DNA of 64,000 nucleotides from Giesbergeria sp. (GCA_023150295.1 JAKLLE010000006.1:18491-82490); one strand, 5' to 3'. Positions 33,301 through 40,631 are shown, counted from the stretch's first letter. Program-made: numbers and translations. Notes: generated from the sequence alone by a model not told the origin.

Positions 33301-33611
33301 AGGGGCACCGAGTACCTGGCGCTGATGTCATCGAGCTGGCGCTTGGCGGCATTGAGGTTGGTGGCCACCGTGGTGGCAATGCGCACCAGGGGCACGCCAA
33401 GGCGCCAGCGGTTGGTGCCCTCCACGCGCTCGACAAAGCCGGTTTCGGCCTCCAGCGCGGGCAGGTTCTGGCTCACCCAGCTGGGCGGCACGCCAAGGCC
33501 CTTGGCAATCTCGCCCGGCGCCAGGCCCAGCACCTCGTGGCCCGCCAGCAGGCGCAGCAGGTCGCAGGTTTTGCGGATGGGCGCGGCCAGGGTGTAGGTT
33601 TTCTCGGTCAT
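33297..33611 (-). CDS. IclR-like winged-helix regulator, DNA-binding domain only
   Basis: 104 residues. KTCDLLRLLAGHEVLGLAPGEIAKGLGVPPSWVSQNLPALEAETGFVERV matches the IclR-type winged HTH without its ligand-binding domain. This type of small regulator is common in transposable-phage early operons. Start ATG at 33611, overlapped by the upstream stop; longer readings are antisense-like. Confidence 0.7.
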   Translation of the reverse strand: MTEKTYTLAAPIRKTCDLLRLLAGHEVLGLAPGEIAKGLGVPPSWVSQNLPALEAETGFVERVEGTNRWRLGVPLVRIATTVATNLNAAKRQLDDISARYSVPL

Positions 33612-33886
33612 GCCTGCTCCCCCCAGCCAGGTTGGCCTGGCAGTTGGCCGCGCTCGGCGCGCCACTTCCATTCGGCTGCGCCCACCAGGTTGCCGCTGCC
33701 CCAGGCGTCGTCTTGCGCGGTGCCGCTGGCGTAGGGGCTGGCCGCGGGCGCCAGCCCGGCGGCCAGGCGCAGGCCGCGCAGGGCGCCGGCCTTCCATTCG
33801 GGGCTGCGCTGGCAATGGGCAAATTCGCGCTCGTACACCTGCTGCGCCGTGCGCAGGCTGCAAAGCTGTTCGTCTGGTGTGGGCAT
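33608..33886 (-). CDS. Hypothetical early protein, 92 aa
   Basis: Not recognised. It has an N-terminal helix (EQLCSLRTAQQVYEREFAHC) and a glycine-rich end. It overlaps the IclR-like gene by ATGA and lies 3 bp after the CII-like gene, so it is part of the early operon. Confidence 0.5.
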   Translation of the reverse strand: MPTPDEQLCSLRTAQQVYEREFAHCQRSPEWKAGALRGLRLAAGLAPAASPYASGTAQDDAWGSGNLVGAAEWKWRAERGQLPGQPGWGEQA

Positions 33887-33889
33887 GGC

Positions 33890-34363
33890 TCAAAACTCCA
33901 GTTCAGGCGTGGCGTACGTGGCCACGTTGTGGTGGTGGTAGGCCACCTGCTCCAGGTGGCTGCGAAGTGCGTCCAAGGTGGCGGCGGGATCGGCCTTGCC
34001 GTCTGCCTTGTAGAAGTCGGTGAGCAGCTGCAGCGCCTGGGCAAAGCCGGTGTTCAGCTCCACCATGTCGGCGGGCTGGGCCTGGCGGCCCTTGGGCATG
34101 TCCACCAACAGCTTGTCGTCGGTGGCGGCCATCCAGCGGGCCACCAGGGCGATGCCGCAGGCGTGCTCATAGGCGGGCACCAACACCAGGGGCATGCGGC
34201 CGTTGGCGATCCATTTGTAGAGCGCCCAGTGGTCTTCCAGGCCCATGCGCTCGGCAATGCGCTCCACGCTGAGGTTGTGGCGCTCCTGCGCGTAGTCTTT
34301 GCAGCCCTTGAGGGCGTCGCGCAGGGTGGCGGGTTGCCAGCGTTTCCAATTGCGGCGGGTCAT
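33890..34363 (-). CDS. CII/CP76-like phage regulatory protein
   Basis: 157 residues. The stretch SVERIAERMGLEDHWALYKWIANGRMPLVLVPAYEHACGIALVARWMAA closely resembles the phage regulatory CII (CP76) family of Mu- and P2-like phages, in which a HTH is followed by LYKWL and ACG motifs. ATG at 34363 is the first with good coding character; upstream codons look random. Likely a lysis-lysogeny regulator. Confidence 0.65.
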   Translation of the reverse strand: MTRRNWKRWQPATLRDALKGCKDYAQERHNLSVERIAERMGLEDHWALYKWIANGRMPLVLVPAYEHACGIALVARWMAATDDKLLVDMPKGRQAQPADMVELNTGFAQALQLLTDFYKADGKADPAATLDALRSHLEQVAYHHHNVATYATPELEF

Positions 34364-34457
34364 TGGCAGGCCCCTTGGCGGGGGGCAAAGCCACCGTCCA
34401 AACAAATACCGCCGTTGCAGGTGGCGCAAGGCGTTTGCATGGTGCAAAGTACGGCCA

Positions 34458-34946
34458 TCACTTCACCCCCTGAGAGGAGACGGGCCATGAACCCAAGCGA
34501 CGACGAGATGAAAGCGATGCGCCAGCAATTCGCAGCGCAGCAGCTTGAAGGGCACGGCACGCAGCTTGCCGTGCTCGAGCAGATGTGGCTGGAGCTGGCG
34601 CGCGCGCTGGCTGAGCAAGGCGTGCTGAACGCCGAGGCGTTGGCGCAGCGGCTGGAAGCGCATGCCCTGCGCTCGCAGCGTTGGGATGGCTGGTTTTTTG
34701 GGCTAACCGAGGCTGCGCGGATGTTGCGCCAGCCTTCAGGTGATCCAGATAGCCTGGTTCAGTGAGGGCGCGGCGGCGCATGTCGGCTGCGATGGCGCGC
34801 GCCATGGCGGGCGAGCGGTCGCCCGGCAGGTAGCTGCCCCAGGCGTCGCGCTGGGCCTCGGGGGTGAGGCGGTGCACGTTGTTGGCCGCACTGCCCAGGA
34901 CAGGCGGGTTGGCCGGGCAACCCATGGAGCTGTGGGTGGTGATCAT
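34458..34946 (-). CDS. Hypothetical early protein, tail antisense to another gene
   Basis: The first 60-70 residues (VHRLTPEAQRDAWGSYLPGD, MARAIAADMRRRALTEPGYL) look coding, with G/C at nearly every third position and a coupled start (ATGA). Beyond residue 62 the frame runs antisense through the + strand gene at 34487-34765 and reads like random Arg/Ala-rich sequence. The stop at 34458 may be inherited after loss of an original stop near 34765. Function unknown. Confidence 0.5.
   Translation of the reverse strand: MITTHSSMGCPANPPVLGSAANNVHRLTPEAQRDAWGSYLPGDRSPAMARAIAADMRRRALTEPGYLDHLKAGATSAQPRLAQKTSHPNAASAGHALPAAAPTPRRSARLAQPARAPAPATSARARQAACRALQAAALRIAGASLSSRRRLGSWPVSSQGVK
34487..34765 (+). 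CDS. Small + strand coiled-coil protein inside the leftward operon
   Basis: 92 residues with AGGAG 9 nt before the ATG and strong third-position G/C. Sequence is helical (QFAAQQLEGHGTQLAVLEQM, LARALAEQGVLNAEALAQRL). It is transcribed against the early operon and is fully antisense to the end of the gene at 34458-34946. Its RNA could also act as antisense control of the early message (speculative). Confidence 0.5.
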   Translation: MNPSDDEMKAMRQQFAAQQLEGHGTQLAVLEQMWLELARALAEQGVLNAEALAQRLEAHALRSQRWDGWFFGLTEAARMLRQPSGDPDSLVQ

Positions 34947-35371
34947 GCTGCGCCCCCTGCGTGGGGCGCTGCTGCCAGCTCCATGCCGTCGGCGGTCAGG
35001 CGGATTTGTGCCGGGCCAGGGTATGCATTCACAATAACCAACAGCCCGCGGGCCTCAAGGTAGTCCAGCTCGCGCAGCACATCGTTGTGCGCTGCATCTG
35101 CATAGTGCAGCCGCACATTGGCCAACAAGGCTTCAAACGTCATACAGGCGGGGCGGGCGCTGTCAAGCAGGTCCAGGCACAGCCGCCGAACATGGCCGCG
35201 CCTTGCGGCGCCGGCGCTGGTGCTGGCGGGTGTGCAGTTGCAGCCAAAGCCCGCCGCGCGGGGAATGTATTGGTTGGTGCCGCCAAATTCGGCGCAAATA
35301 GTCCGCGCCACGGCGGCGCCAGCCAATTCGCTGACGCGGGCCAGAAAAATGGAGGGTGTGTAGGCGCTCAT
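34943..35371 (-). CDS. Mor-like N-terminal domain fused to a wHTH domain
   Basis: 142 residues. Residues 5-40 (SIFLARVSELAGAAVARTICAEFGGTNQYIPRAA) carry the FGGTxxYIP motif of the Mor dimerisation domain. After a Cys-rich linker, residues 75-135 (FEALLANVRLHYADAAHND, RELDYLEARGLLVI) are a winged-helix-like domain with a close relative in the protein at 39762-40085. The Mor HTH is missing. It may dimerise with Mor and modify its action (inference). Confidence 0.6.
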   Translation of the reverse strand: MSAYTPSIFLARVSELAGAAVARTICAEFGGTNQYIPRAAGFGCNCTPASTSAGAARRGHVRRLCLDLLDSARPACMTFEALLANVRLHYADAAHNDVLRELDYLEARGLLVIVNAYPGPAQIRLTADGMELAAAPHAGGAA

Positions 35372-35700
35372 GCTGCTGCCCCTGCGTGTTGCGCAGCCGC
35401 CCGCTGGGCGGGGAAGGGTTGGCGCTTGGCCACGGCCTGGCCGCGCTTGAGGCCCAGGTACACGGCAATGTTGTGGCTGGCGCCGCGCTTGCAGGGCTTG
35501 GTGCCGCGCAGGATGGCATCGACCAGGCTGGCCGAGACGCCGAACTGGCGCGCCAGCTCGGCCTGCGAGAGGCCCTGCTCGTCCATCCACTGGCGGGCCT
35601 CGTCGGGGGTGCGCTCGGTGGCGGTTTGGGCCGGTTCTGGCTGCGGTGTGCCCATGGCAAAGCCCAGGGGGCCGATGCCGCAAATCAAGGAGGGTGTCAT
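35368..35700 (-). CDS. BcepMu gp16-family DNA-binding protein, copy 1
   Basis: 110 residues. The core TPDEARQWMDEQGLSQAELARQFGVSASLVDAILRG, then RGASHNIAVYLGLKRGQ, matches the BcepMu gp16 family, small HTH proteins at the start of the early operon. It has an extra N-terminal 30 residues compared with its two paralogues just upstream. Start ATG at 35700; the stop overlaps the next gene (ATGA). Confidence 0.75.
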   Translation of the reverse strand: MTPSLICGIGPLGFAMGTPQPEPAQTATERTPDEARQWMDEQGLSQAELARQFGVSASLVDAILRGTKPCKRGASHNIAVYLGLKRGQAVAKRQPFPAQRAAAQHAGAAA

Positions 35701-35710
35701 GGCTGTGCTT

Positions 35711-35962
35711 TCAGTGGTTGGTTGCAGGTTCGGGCTTGAGGCCCAGCACGATGGCGCCGCGGTGCGCCTGGCCGTAACGGCCCTTGTTCTGCCCGCGCAA
35801 CAGGTCCACCAGGGTGCTGCGGGGCACCTGGTTCAGGCGCGCCAGATCGGTCACGGTCACGCCGTGGGCCACCAGCCACTGGCGGGCGGTCTCGGGCGTC
35901 TGCGGGTAGGGCAACGCCTTGAGCACGGGGCCGCGCGGCGTCCAGCGGTAGCGGGGCTTCAT
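35711..35962 (-). CDS. BcepMu gp16-family DNA-binding protein, copy 2 (diverged)
   Basis: 83 residues. TPETARQWLVAHGVTVTDLARLNQVPRSTLVDLLRG and the end HRGAIVLGLKPEP align with its neighbours, but Cys and Ser of the CxRGxSH segment are replaced (GRYGQAHRG). ATGA overlap with copy 3. Diverged specificity within a tandem array is likely. Confidence 0.7.
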   Translation of the reverse strand: MKPRYRWTPRGPVLKALPYPQTPETARQWLVAHGVTVTDLARLNQVPRSTLVDLLRGQNKGRYGQAHRGAIVLGLKPEPATNH

Positions 35963-36222
35963 GCCGGCACCCCTGCATGGCGCGCGGCCATAGCGCGCTG
36001 GGCGGGTGCCACCCGTGCCGGACGGGTGGTGAGCTGGCCGCGCTTCATGCCCAGCAGCACGGCGATGTTGTGGCTCATGCCGCGCAGGCACTTCTTGCGC
36101 CCGGCCAGCACTTCGCGCACCAGGCTGTCGTGCACGCCGTGTTCGCGTGCCCACTGGGCAATGGTGATGCCCTGGTAGTCGAGCCAGGCGCGGGCCTCTT
36201 CGGGGGTGCGGAGCTTGGTCAT
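35959..36222 (-). CDS. BcepMu gp16-family DNA-binding protein, copy 3
   Basis: 87 residues and the most typical copy: TPEEARAWLDYQGITIAQWAREHGVHDSLVREVLAG followed by KKCLRGMSHNIAVLLGMKRG. It is the promoter-proximal member of three tandem paralogues. In BcepMu-type phages a single such gene lies next to the repressor and is thought to act in early control. Confidence 0.78.
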   Translation of the reverse strand: MTKLRTPEEARAWLDYQGITIAQWAREHGVHDSLVREVLAGRKKCLRGMSHNIAVLLGMKRGQLTTRPARVAPAQRAMAARHAGVPA

Positions 36223-36258
36223 AATGGTGTGAGTTGGTGTTACAAAATCAGGAGGACG

Positions 36259-36783
36259 TTATGGACGCGGATCAGACGGGCAATGGGGGCAATGACCTGT
36301 CGCTGGGTGAGCGCCTGCAGGTGCTGGAGGCGTTGGTGGACGCGGCGATATGGGGGCCGCACCTGCACAACCGGGATCACCGTCGGGCAATTGCCCAGGC
36401 GCTGTACATGCGGCTTGAAGGAGATCTGCAGGCACATGCATGCCCAGCTCGCGTGCGCGCTGAACTACTTGATGTTGCAGACGCGCTGGCAGAGATTGAT
36501 AGCCAGCCAGGTCCCATAAAGAGCGCTCTACGACCGCTCGTGCAACCCGATCAGCCGCCTCGGCCGGAGCTATGAAGACGCGGAACTCGTACTCGGTGGC
36601 GAAGATGGAGCGCGGCAACGCCCAGCCCCACGTGTGCAGCAATGTGGGGGCATCATTTTTGGCGGCGCAAACATGGCCAACGCTCTCGGCGAGGTCTTCG
36701 AGTGCCTGGCTATGACACTTGATCATCGAGATGCGCTTCTGCGCTGTTTGGAAGTAGCGGTACAGGGCGTTGTCGGGGGTCAT
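36259..36783 (-). CDS. Hypothetical protein next to the switch, overlaps + gene
   Basis: 174 residues if read to its stop. Residues 1-95 (YRYFQTAQKRISMIKCHSQALEDL, LLHTWGWALPRSIFATEYEFRVFI) look like a real small protein; the rest is antisense to the gene at 36261-36575 and Pro/Ala-rich. It would be the first gene leftward of the operator palindrome. Either the frame decayed at its 3' end or only one of the pair is translated. Confidence 0.45.
   Translation of the reverse strand: MTPDNALYRYFQTAQKRISMIKCHSQALEDLAESVGHVCAAKNDAPTLLHTWGWALPRSIFATEYEFRVFIAPAEAADRVARAVVERSLWDLAGYQSLPARLQHQVVQRARELGMHVPADLLQAACTAPGQLPDGDPGCAGAAPISPRPPTPPAPAGAHPATGHCPHCPSDPRP
36261..36575 (+). CDS. Hypothetical + strand protein, 104 aa
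   Basis: The ATG has a very good ribosome-binding site (AGGAGGACGTT). Product is acidic and helical (LSLGERLQVLEALVDAAIW, RAIAQALYMRLEGDLQAH, LLDVADALAEIDS). It lies 38 bp from the start of the divergent gp16-family array. Not recognised. It is wholly antisense to the - strand frame at 36259-36783. Confidence 0.55.
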   Translation: MDADQTGNGGNDLSLGERLQVLEALVDAAIWGPHLHNRDHRRAIAQALYMRLEGDLQAHACPARVRAELLDVADALAEIDSQPGPIKSALRPLVQPDQPPRPEL

Positions 36784-36840
36784 TTTTTTGGGCCTTCGGT
36801 GTGCGGTTAAGAGGTTCTAGGCTGGCTTGGGTGTGATTAT

Positions 36841-36858
36841 GGTTCAAATATTTGAACC
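36841..36858. promoter_or_regulatory. Perfect 18-bp palindromic operator at the genetic switch
   Basis: GGTTCAAATATTTGAACC reads the same on both strands. It lies 26 bp upstream of the XRE repressor ATG and between leftward and rightward genes, so it is the best candidate binding site of that repressor. Confidence 0.7.
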
Positions 36859-36884
36859 TTGCAACATGTGAGGTGCAATTTTTT

Positions 36885-37247
36885 ATGAGTGTTGCTGATC
36901 GCTTCAAGAGCGAGCGCGAACGGCTTGCGCTGACACAGCCGCGTGTTGCCGACCTGACTGGTGTCGGCAAGACGACGGTTATCAATTGGGAAAAGGGGCT
37001 GTCATCGCCTACCGCCGTACAGCTTTCAGCGCTTGCTGAAGTGGGCTTAGACGTGCTCTATGTGATCACCGGCCAGCGCACGGGCGGCGCATCAGCCCCG
37101 CCCCCGCCGCGTGCCGTGAGTGAGGGCGACCGCATCCTGCTGGACAACTTTCACGCCGCGCCCGCGCAGGTGCAGGCCGGGGTCAAGACGGCGCTTGGCG
37201 CTTTCGCGCCTGGGGCAGGCGGCTGCAAGCGCGGCAAGGCCGCTTGA
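36885..37247 (+). CDS. XRE-type phage repressor
   Basis: 120 residues. The HTH spans about residues 4-60 (RFKSERERLALTQPRVADLTGVGKTTVINWEKGLSSPTAVQLSALAEVGLDV), followed by YVITGQR, a proline linker and a short C-terminal segment. This matches the small repressor of BcepMu-type phages, not Mu c. The ATG at 36885 (AGGTG upstream) is chosen over a start 11 codons earlier that lies on the operator. Likely maintains lysogeny and controls its own gene. Confidence 0.85.
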   Translation: MSVADRFKSERERLALTQPRVADLTGVGKTTVINWEKGLSSPTAVQLSALAEVGLDVLYVITGQRTGGASAPPPPRAVSEGDRILLDNFHAAPAQVQAGVKTALGAFAPGAGGCKRGKAA

Positions 37248-37286
37248 GGCGGCCAATGACGATCACCATTGAATAGGAGGGAGCCC

Positions 37287-37796
37287 ATGTTCAAGATTTG
37301 CCAGAAGTGCAACCACCCCAACCCATCTGCCACGGGCGCCGAGTTAGAGGCATGTCCTGAGTGCGGCGCCATCTACAGCCGCGTGGCGCAGGCCATGGCT
37401 GCGAAGGCGGCTCCTGCAGCACCGGCATCGGCGCGTCCGGACTTCGCGGATTCGCGCACTGCAGCGCGGCCCGTGGGCGCTGCGGCTGCAAGCCCCTCGG
37501 GCAGTGATGTTCATGGTTTTGCCGAGCGTTTGCGTGCGGCTTCGCTGTACCCTACTTTTCGGGGGCTGGTGCGCTTGATTTATTTCGTGTGGATGGTGCT
37601 GGCCGCACTGGCGCTGATAGGCGCGGTCGCTGCTCTGCTATCGGGATCGGGTATTGCGCGGATAGGCGGTTTTTTGGGCGGTTTGTTCTTCGCCCTGTTC
37701 TTCGCGGTGATCGCCAAGGTGACAAGGGAAGCCGCCTTGATGTTGGCCGATTTAAGCGACGCGGCCGTACACATTGCCGCAGGGATGAAGCCATGA
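37287..37796 (+). CDS. Zinc-ribbon membrane protein
   Basis: 169 residues. A rubredoxin-like knuckle at the N-terminus (CQKCNHPNP, then CPECGAIYSR) is followed by an Ala-rich linker and two transmembrane helices at about 98-120 and 125-147. The start follows AGGAGG. It lies between the repressor and the lysis genes. It might be holin-like by topology, but the zinc ribbon suggests a sensor or lysogeny-expressed surface protein; function open. Confidence 0.6.
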   Translation: MFKICQKCNHPNPSATGAELEACPECGAIYSRVAQAMAAKAAPAAPASARPDFADSRTAARPVGAAAASPSGSDVHGFAERLRAASLYPTFRGLVRLIYFVWMVLAALALIGAVAALLSGSGIARIGGFLGGLFFALFFAVIAKVTREAALMLADLSDAAVHIAAGMKP

Positions 37797-38281
37797 GGTT
37801 CGTACTGCTTGTGGTTGTATTGTTCATCGGCTCCCCCACCTGGGCAATCAACAAGTGCACCAACGCCAATGGCAAGGCCGTGTTCCAAGACGCGCCTTGC
37901 AGCGGCCGTGGCGAGCAGATCGAGGTGCGGCCTGCAACCGGAAATGCGCCTGCTGCTGCGGCGTCACAAGCTGTTGCTGCGCCTTCAAAGCCCAAGCCGG
38001 ACAGCAGTTCGGAATTGCGGCGCATTGAGCTTGAGCAGTACCTGGTGCGCAACAAGCGCGACCAGGTCAACGGCAACCTCCAGGATTGCCAGAACAAGCT
38101 GGATCAGCTTGCGCGGCGCAAGAGCACTGCCAACAACAATTTGGCTGGTGCGGTGCTGGAGAGTTCGATTTCTTCCGAGATGCAGTCGGTCTCTGTGATG
38201 TGCGAGAGCCGGAACCGCCAACTGCGGGCGGAGCTTGAGGACCTTGAGCGCGAGCTGCGTGACATAAAGGCCAAGCGCTGA
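37793..38281 (+). CDS. DUF4124-type secreted coiled-coil protein
   Basis: 162 residues with a signal peptide (LLVVVLFIGSPTWA) and the small domain INKCTNANGKAVFQDAPC typical of DUF4124 proteins. The second half is a charged coiled coil (RRIELEQYLVRNKRDQ, RAELEDLERELRDIKAKR). ATGA overlap with the zinc-ribbon gene makes the two a unit, perhaps expressed from the lysogen. Exact role unknown. Confidence 0.65.
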   Translation: MRFVLLVVVLFIGSPTWAINKCTNANGKAVFQDAPCSGRGEQIEVRPATGNAPAAAASQAVAAPSKPKPDSSSELRRIELEQYLVRNKRDQVNGNLQDCQNKLDQLARRKSTANNNLAGAVLESSISSEMQSVSVMCESRNRQLRAELEDLERELRDIKAKR

Positions 38282-38367
38282 AAACGGCTCTTTTTGGCGC
38301 CCGCCCTCGGCATTAAATAAAACGCTTTATTTAGCCGCCCTCGCGCGCGCACGGCACAGTGCCGTGC

Positions 38368-38907
38368 ATGGACAAAACACGCACCGCTCTTGCCGCGCTA
38401 GCCCTTTCAGCCACGGGCCTGGTGTACATCGCCCAGCGCGAGGGGTACAGCGAGCAGGCCTACCCTGACCCGGTGCATGGCACCAAGGTGCCGACAGCCG
38501 GGTTTGGCTCCACGGGCGGCATCAAGATGGGCGACACGCTGCCGCCGGTGCGCGCACTGGTGCGCCTGCGGGCCGATGCGGGCGAGCAAGAGGTTGCCCT
38601 CAAGCGCTGCTTTGGCGATGTGGCGCTGTTCCAGCATGAGTGGGACGCCTTTGTAGGCCTGGCCCACAACGCGGGCGCCACCACGGTCTGCAAGAACAAC
38701 GCCCGCACTGGCCCCAGCACCATCGTGCAGCGCCTGCAGGCGGGTGACCACGCCGGGGCCTGCGAGGCCATCCTGCTTTACGACCGGGCTGGCCCCGTGG
38801 CCAGGCCACAGGACCGCTGCAGCCACCCCGACAACCGCACCTGCCGTGGCGTGTGGGCTGACCGCCAGCGTTTGCGGGCCATGTGCCTGGGGCAGGCCGC
38901 CCCATGA
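38368..38907 (+). CDS. SAR endolysin, GH24 lysozyme
   Basis: 179 residues. The Ala-rich, weakly hydrophobic N-terminus (ALAALALSATGLVYIA) is a signal-anchor-release segment. The GH24 triad is Glu25 (QREGYSEQAY), Asp34 and Thr43 (KVPTAGFG), with a 3-residue insertion between Asp and Thr compared with P21 R. It cleaves peptidoglycan after release from the membrane. Rz and Rz1 follow by ATGA overlap. Confidence 0.88.
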   Translation: MDKTRTALAALALSATGLVYIAQREGYSEQAYPDPVHGTKVPTAGFGSTGGIKMGDTLPPVRALVRLRADAGEQEVALKRCFGDVALFQHEWDAFVGLAHNAGATTVCKNNARTGPSTIVQRLQAGDHAGACEAILLYDRAGPVARPQDRCSHPDNRTCRGVWADRQRLRAMCLGQAAP

Positions 38908-39425
38908 GCATGCGCCTGATTGCCGCTGCCTTGGCTGTGGCCACCGCCTTGTGGGGCGTGCTGGCCTGGCGCTCGCACCTGATATCCACGGGCGATGCCC
39001 AGGGCGCGGCCCGCGTGCAGGCCGCGTGGGACGCCCAGGAGAACGCGCGCAATACTGCCACGGCACGCGACAACGCCACCAAGTTCCGCAATGCCGAAAG
39101 GACCGCCCATGAAGACGCCCAACGTGCGGCCGCGCGCCGTGCTCGTGATGTTGCTGCCGCTGCTGCTGTGCGCGGCCTGCGCAACGAGGTTGCCCGCCTC
39201 AACAGCCGCCCCCGTCCCTACCAGGCAGGAGATTCCGGCCTTGCCGCCTGCGCTGGCGAAGCCCGTGCCGCACGAGAGCTTTTCGGCGAGAGCGCTGCAG
39301 CGTATTCAGAGTTGGCAGCAACGGCTGACGAACTCCGAGACCAAGTAACCGGCCTGCAGGATTTTGCCCGCACTGTGTGCGGCGCACGCACGCCCACCCT
39401 AGAGAGTGCCCCCCATGGTTTTTGA
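38904..39425 (+). CDS. Rz-like inner-membrane spanin
   Basis: 173 residues. N-terminal transmembrane helix (LIAAALAVATALWGVLAW) and a long Ala/Arg-rich periplasmic coiled coil, as in i-spanins that disrupt the outer membrane at lysis. The Rz1 gene lies entirely within it in the +1 frame. Confidence 0.82.
   Translation: MSMRLIAAALAVATALWGVLAWRSHLISTGDAQGAARVQAAWDAQENARNTATARDNATKFRNAERTAHEDAQRAAARRARDVAAAAAVRGLRNEVARLNSRPRPYQAGDSGLAACAGEARAARELFGESAAAYSELAATADELRDQVTGLQDFARTVCGARTPTLESAPHGF
39109..39348 (+). CDS. Rz1-like outer-membrane lipoprotein spanin
   Basis: 79 residues nested in Rz in the +1 frame. It has a signal peptide and lipobox LLLCAAC, then a proline-rich segment (PVPTRQEIPALPPALAKPVP) typical of Rz1. 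It pairs with Rz to bridge the envelope. Confidence 0.82.
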   Translation: MKTPNVRPRAVLVMLLPLLLCAACATRLPASTAAPVPTRQEIPALPPALAKPVPHESFSARALQRIQSWQQRLTNSETK

Positions 39426-39765
39426 GCTGACGATGGCCAATCTGATTTCCCTGGCCGGGTTGTTTTTGGGGGCGCTGTGGGCGCTGCTCAAGGTGATTGG
39501 CTCGCAGTCCGAGCGGCGTGCCAATGAGAAGTTTGCCGCCCTGCAGGAGTCGATTGCCAACGTGGGCAGAGACACGCGCCGCGAGGCCGACGCTGCTCGC
39601 CAGCTCGAAACCTCGTTCCTGCGCTTTCAGGCCGAGCTGCCGCGCGACTATGTGCGGCGCGATGACTTTGTGCAGGCCATCGGCAGCATCAGCACCCGTA
39701 TCGACAACTTTGCCTTGCGTGTGGAGCGCGCGCTTGACAACCGCAATGGAGGCCATCCGCAATGA
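39415..39765 (+). CDS. Membrane-anchored coiled-coil protein (DUF2730-like)
   Basis: 116 residues: one transmembrane helix at about 8-28 (LISLAGLFLGALWALLKVIG) and a coiled coil (NEKFAALQESIANVGRDTRR, RIDNFALRVERALDN). In Mu-like phages a protein of this build lies between lysis and terminase genes (Mu gp25/DUF2730 place). A holin-related role is possible. Confidence 0.6.
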   Translation: MVFELTMANLISLAGLFLGALWALLKVIGSQSERRANEKFAALQESIANVGRDTRREADAARQLETSFLRFQAELPRDYVRRDDFVQAIGSISTRIDNFALRVERALDNRNGGHPQ

Positions 39766-40085
39766 ACCCGACCTATTCTGCAGCCGTCCTGAAGGCGCGC
39801 CACGAGGCCATCCGCTGGCATTTGCTGTCTGCGGTTGACTTGTCCCGCCCTGTGGGCATCTATACCGAGGCGCTGCTGCCCATCGTCCAGTCAGTGTACC
39901 CAGACGCCACCCATCAGGAGATTCGGCGCGAGCTGGATTACCTGGAGGCGCGCGAGATGGTGAACATCGCCCGCGACCCGATGGACCGGTGGTTTGTGGA
40001 CTTGACGCGCACGGGCATCGAGTTTGTGGAATACACCATCGACGCGCAGCCGGGCGTGGCCCGGCCCCGCATCACGCAGGGGTGA
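39762..40085 (+). CDS. Winged-helix-like protein (Mu gp26 position)
   Basis: 107 residues. EALLPIVQSVYPDATHQEIRRELDYLEAREMVNI is the same module as in the C-terminal part of the Mor-like protein at 34943-35371. Located between DUF2730-like and small terminase genes with ATGA overlap. Probably DNA binding, in packaging or late control. Confidence 0.6.
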   Translation: MNPTYSAAVLKARHEAIRWHLLSAVDLSRPVGIYTEALLPIVQSVYPDATHQEIRRELDYLEAREMVNIARDPMDRWFVDLTRTGIEFVEYTIDAQPGVARPRITQG

Positions 40086-40088
40086 GTC

Positions 40089-40631
40089 ATGGCCCCACGT
40101 AGCAAGGTGCATTCGCTGCCGCCCGAGTTGAAGGAGTGGCTTGATGCCGAGTTGGTCAAACGCGGGTTTGGCGACTATGTGCAGTTGGCCGCTGACTTGA
40201 AGGCGCGCGGGGCCGATGTGTCCAAGTCGGCCCTGCAGCGCTATGGCTCGCCGTTCGAACAGCGCATGGCGCAGCTCAAGATGGCGAGCGAGCAGGCCCG
40301 CGCGCTGGTGGATGCCGCCCCGGATGATGAGGACAAGCTGGGCTCTGCCGTGGTGCGCATGACGCAGGAAAAGATATTCAACCTGCTGATGGAGTTGGAC
40401 ATCAAAGCCGAAGACGTCGATGTGAACAAGCTGTTCAAGAACGCTGCCGAGATTGGCAAGGCCAGCGTGACGCACAAGCGCTTCAGCATGGAGGCGCGCG
40501 CGGCGCTGAAAGAGGAGGCACGGCGCGAGCAGTTGGCCGAACAGCAGGCGCGGTTTGATGCGCTGGGGCAGTCCGGAGAGATTGACCAGGCCACGCTTTC
40601 CAAGGTGATCAAGGCGGCGTACGGGCTATGA
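40089..40631 (+). CDS. Small terminase subunit (DUF3486, Mu gp27-like)
   Basis: 180 residues. KVHSLPPELKEWLDAELVKRGFGDYVQLAADL opens the family's HTH, with VSKSALQRYGSPFEQR and a helical C-terminus. Recognises phage DNA for headful packaging with the adjoining large subunit (ATGA overlap). Confidence 0.82.
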   Translation: MAPRSKVHSLPPELKEWLDAELVKRGFGDYVQLAADLKARGADVSKSALQRYGSPFEQRMAQLKMASEQARALVDAAPDDEDKLGSAVVRMTQEKIFNLLMELDIKAEDVDVNKLFKNAAEIGKASVTHKRFSMEARAALKEEARREQLAEQQARFDALGQSGEIDQATLSKVIKAAYGL

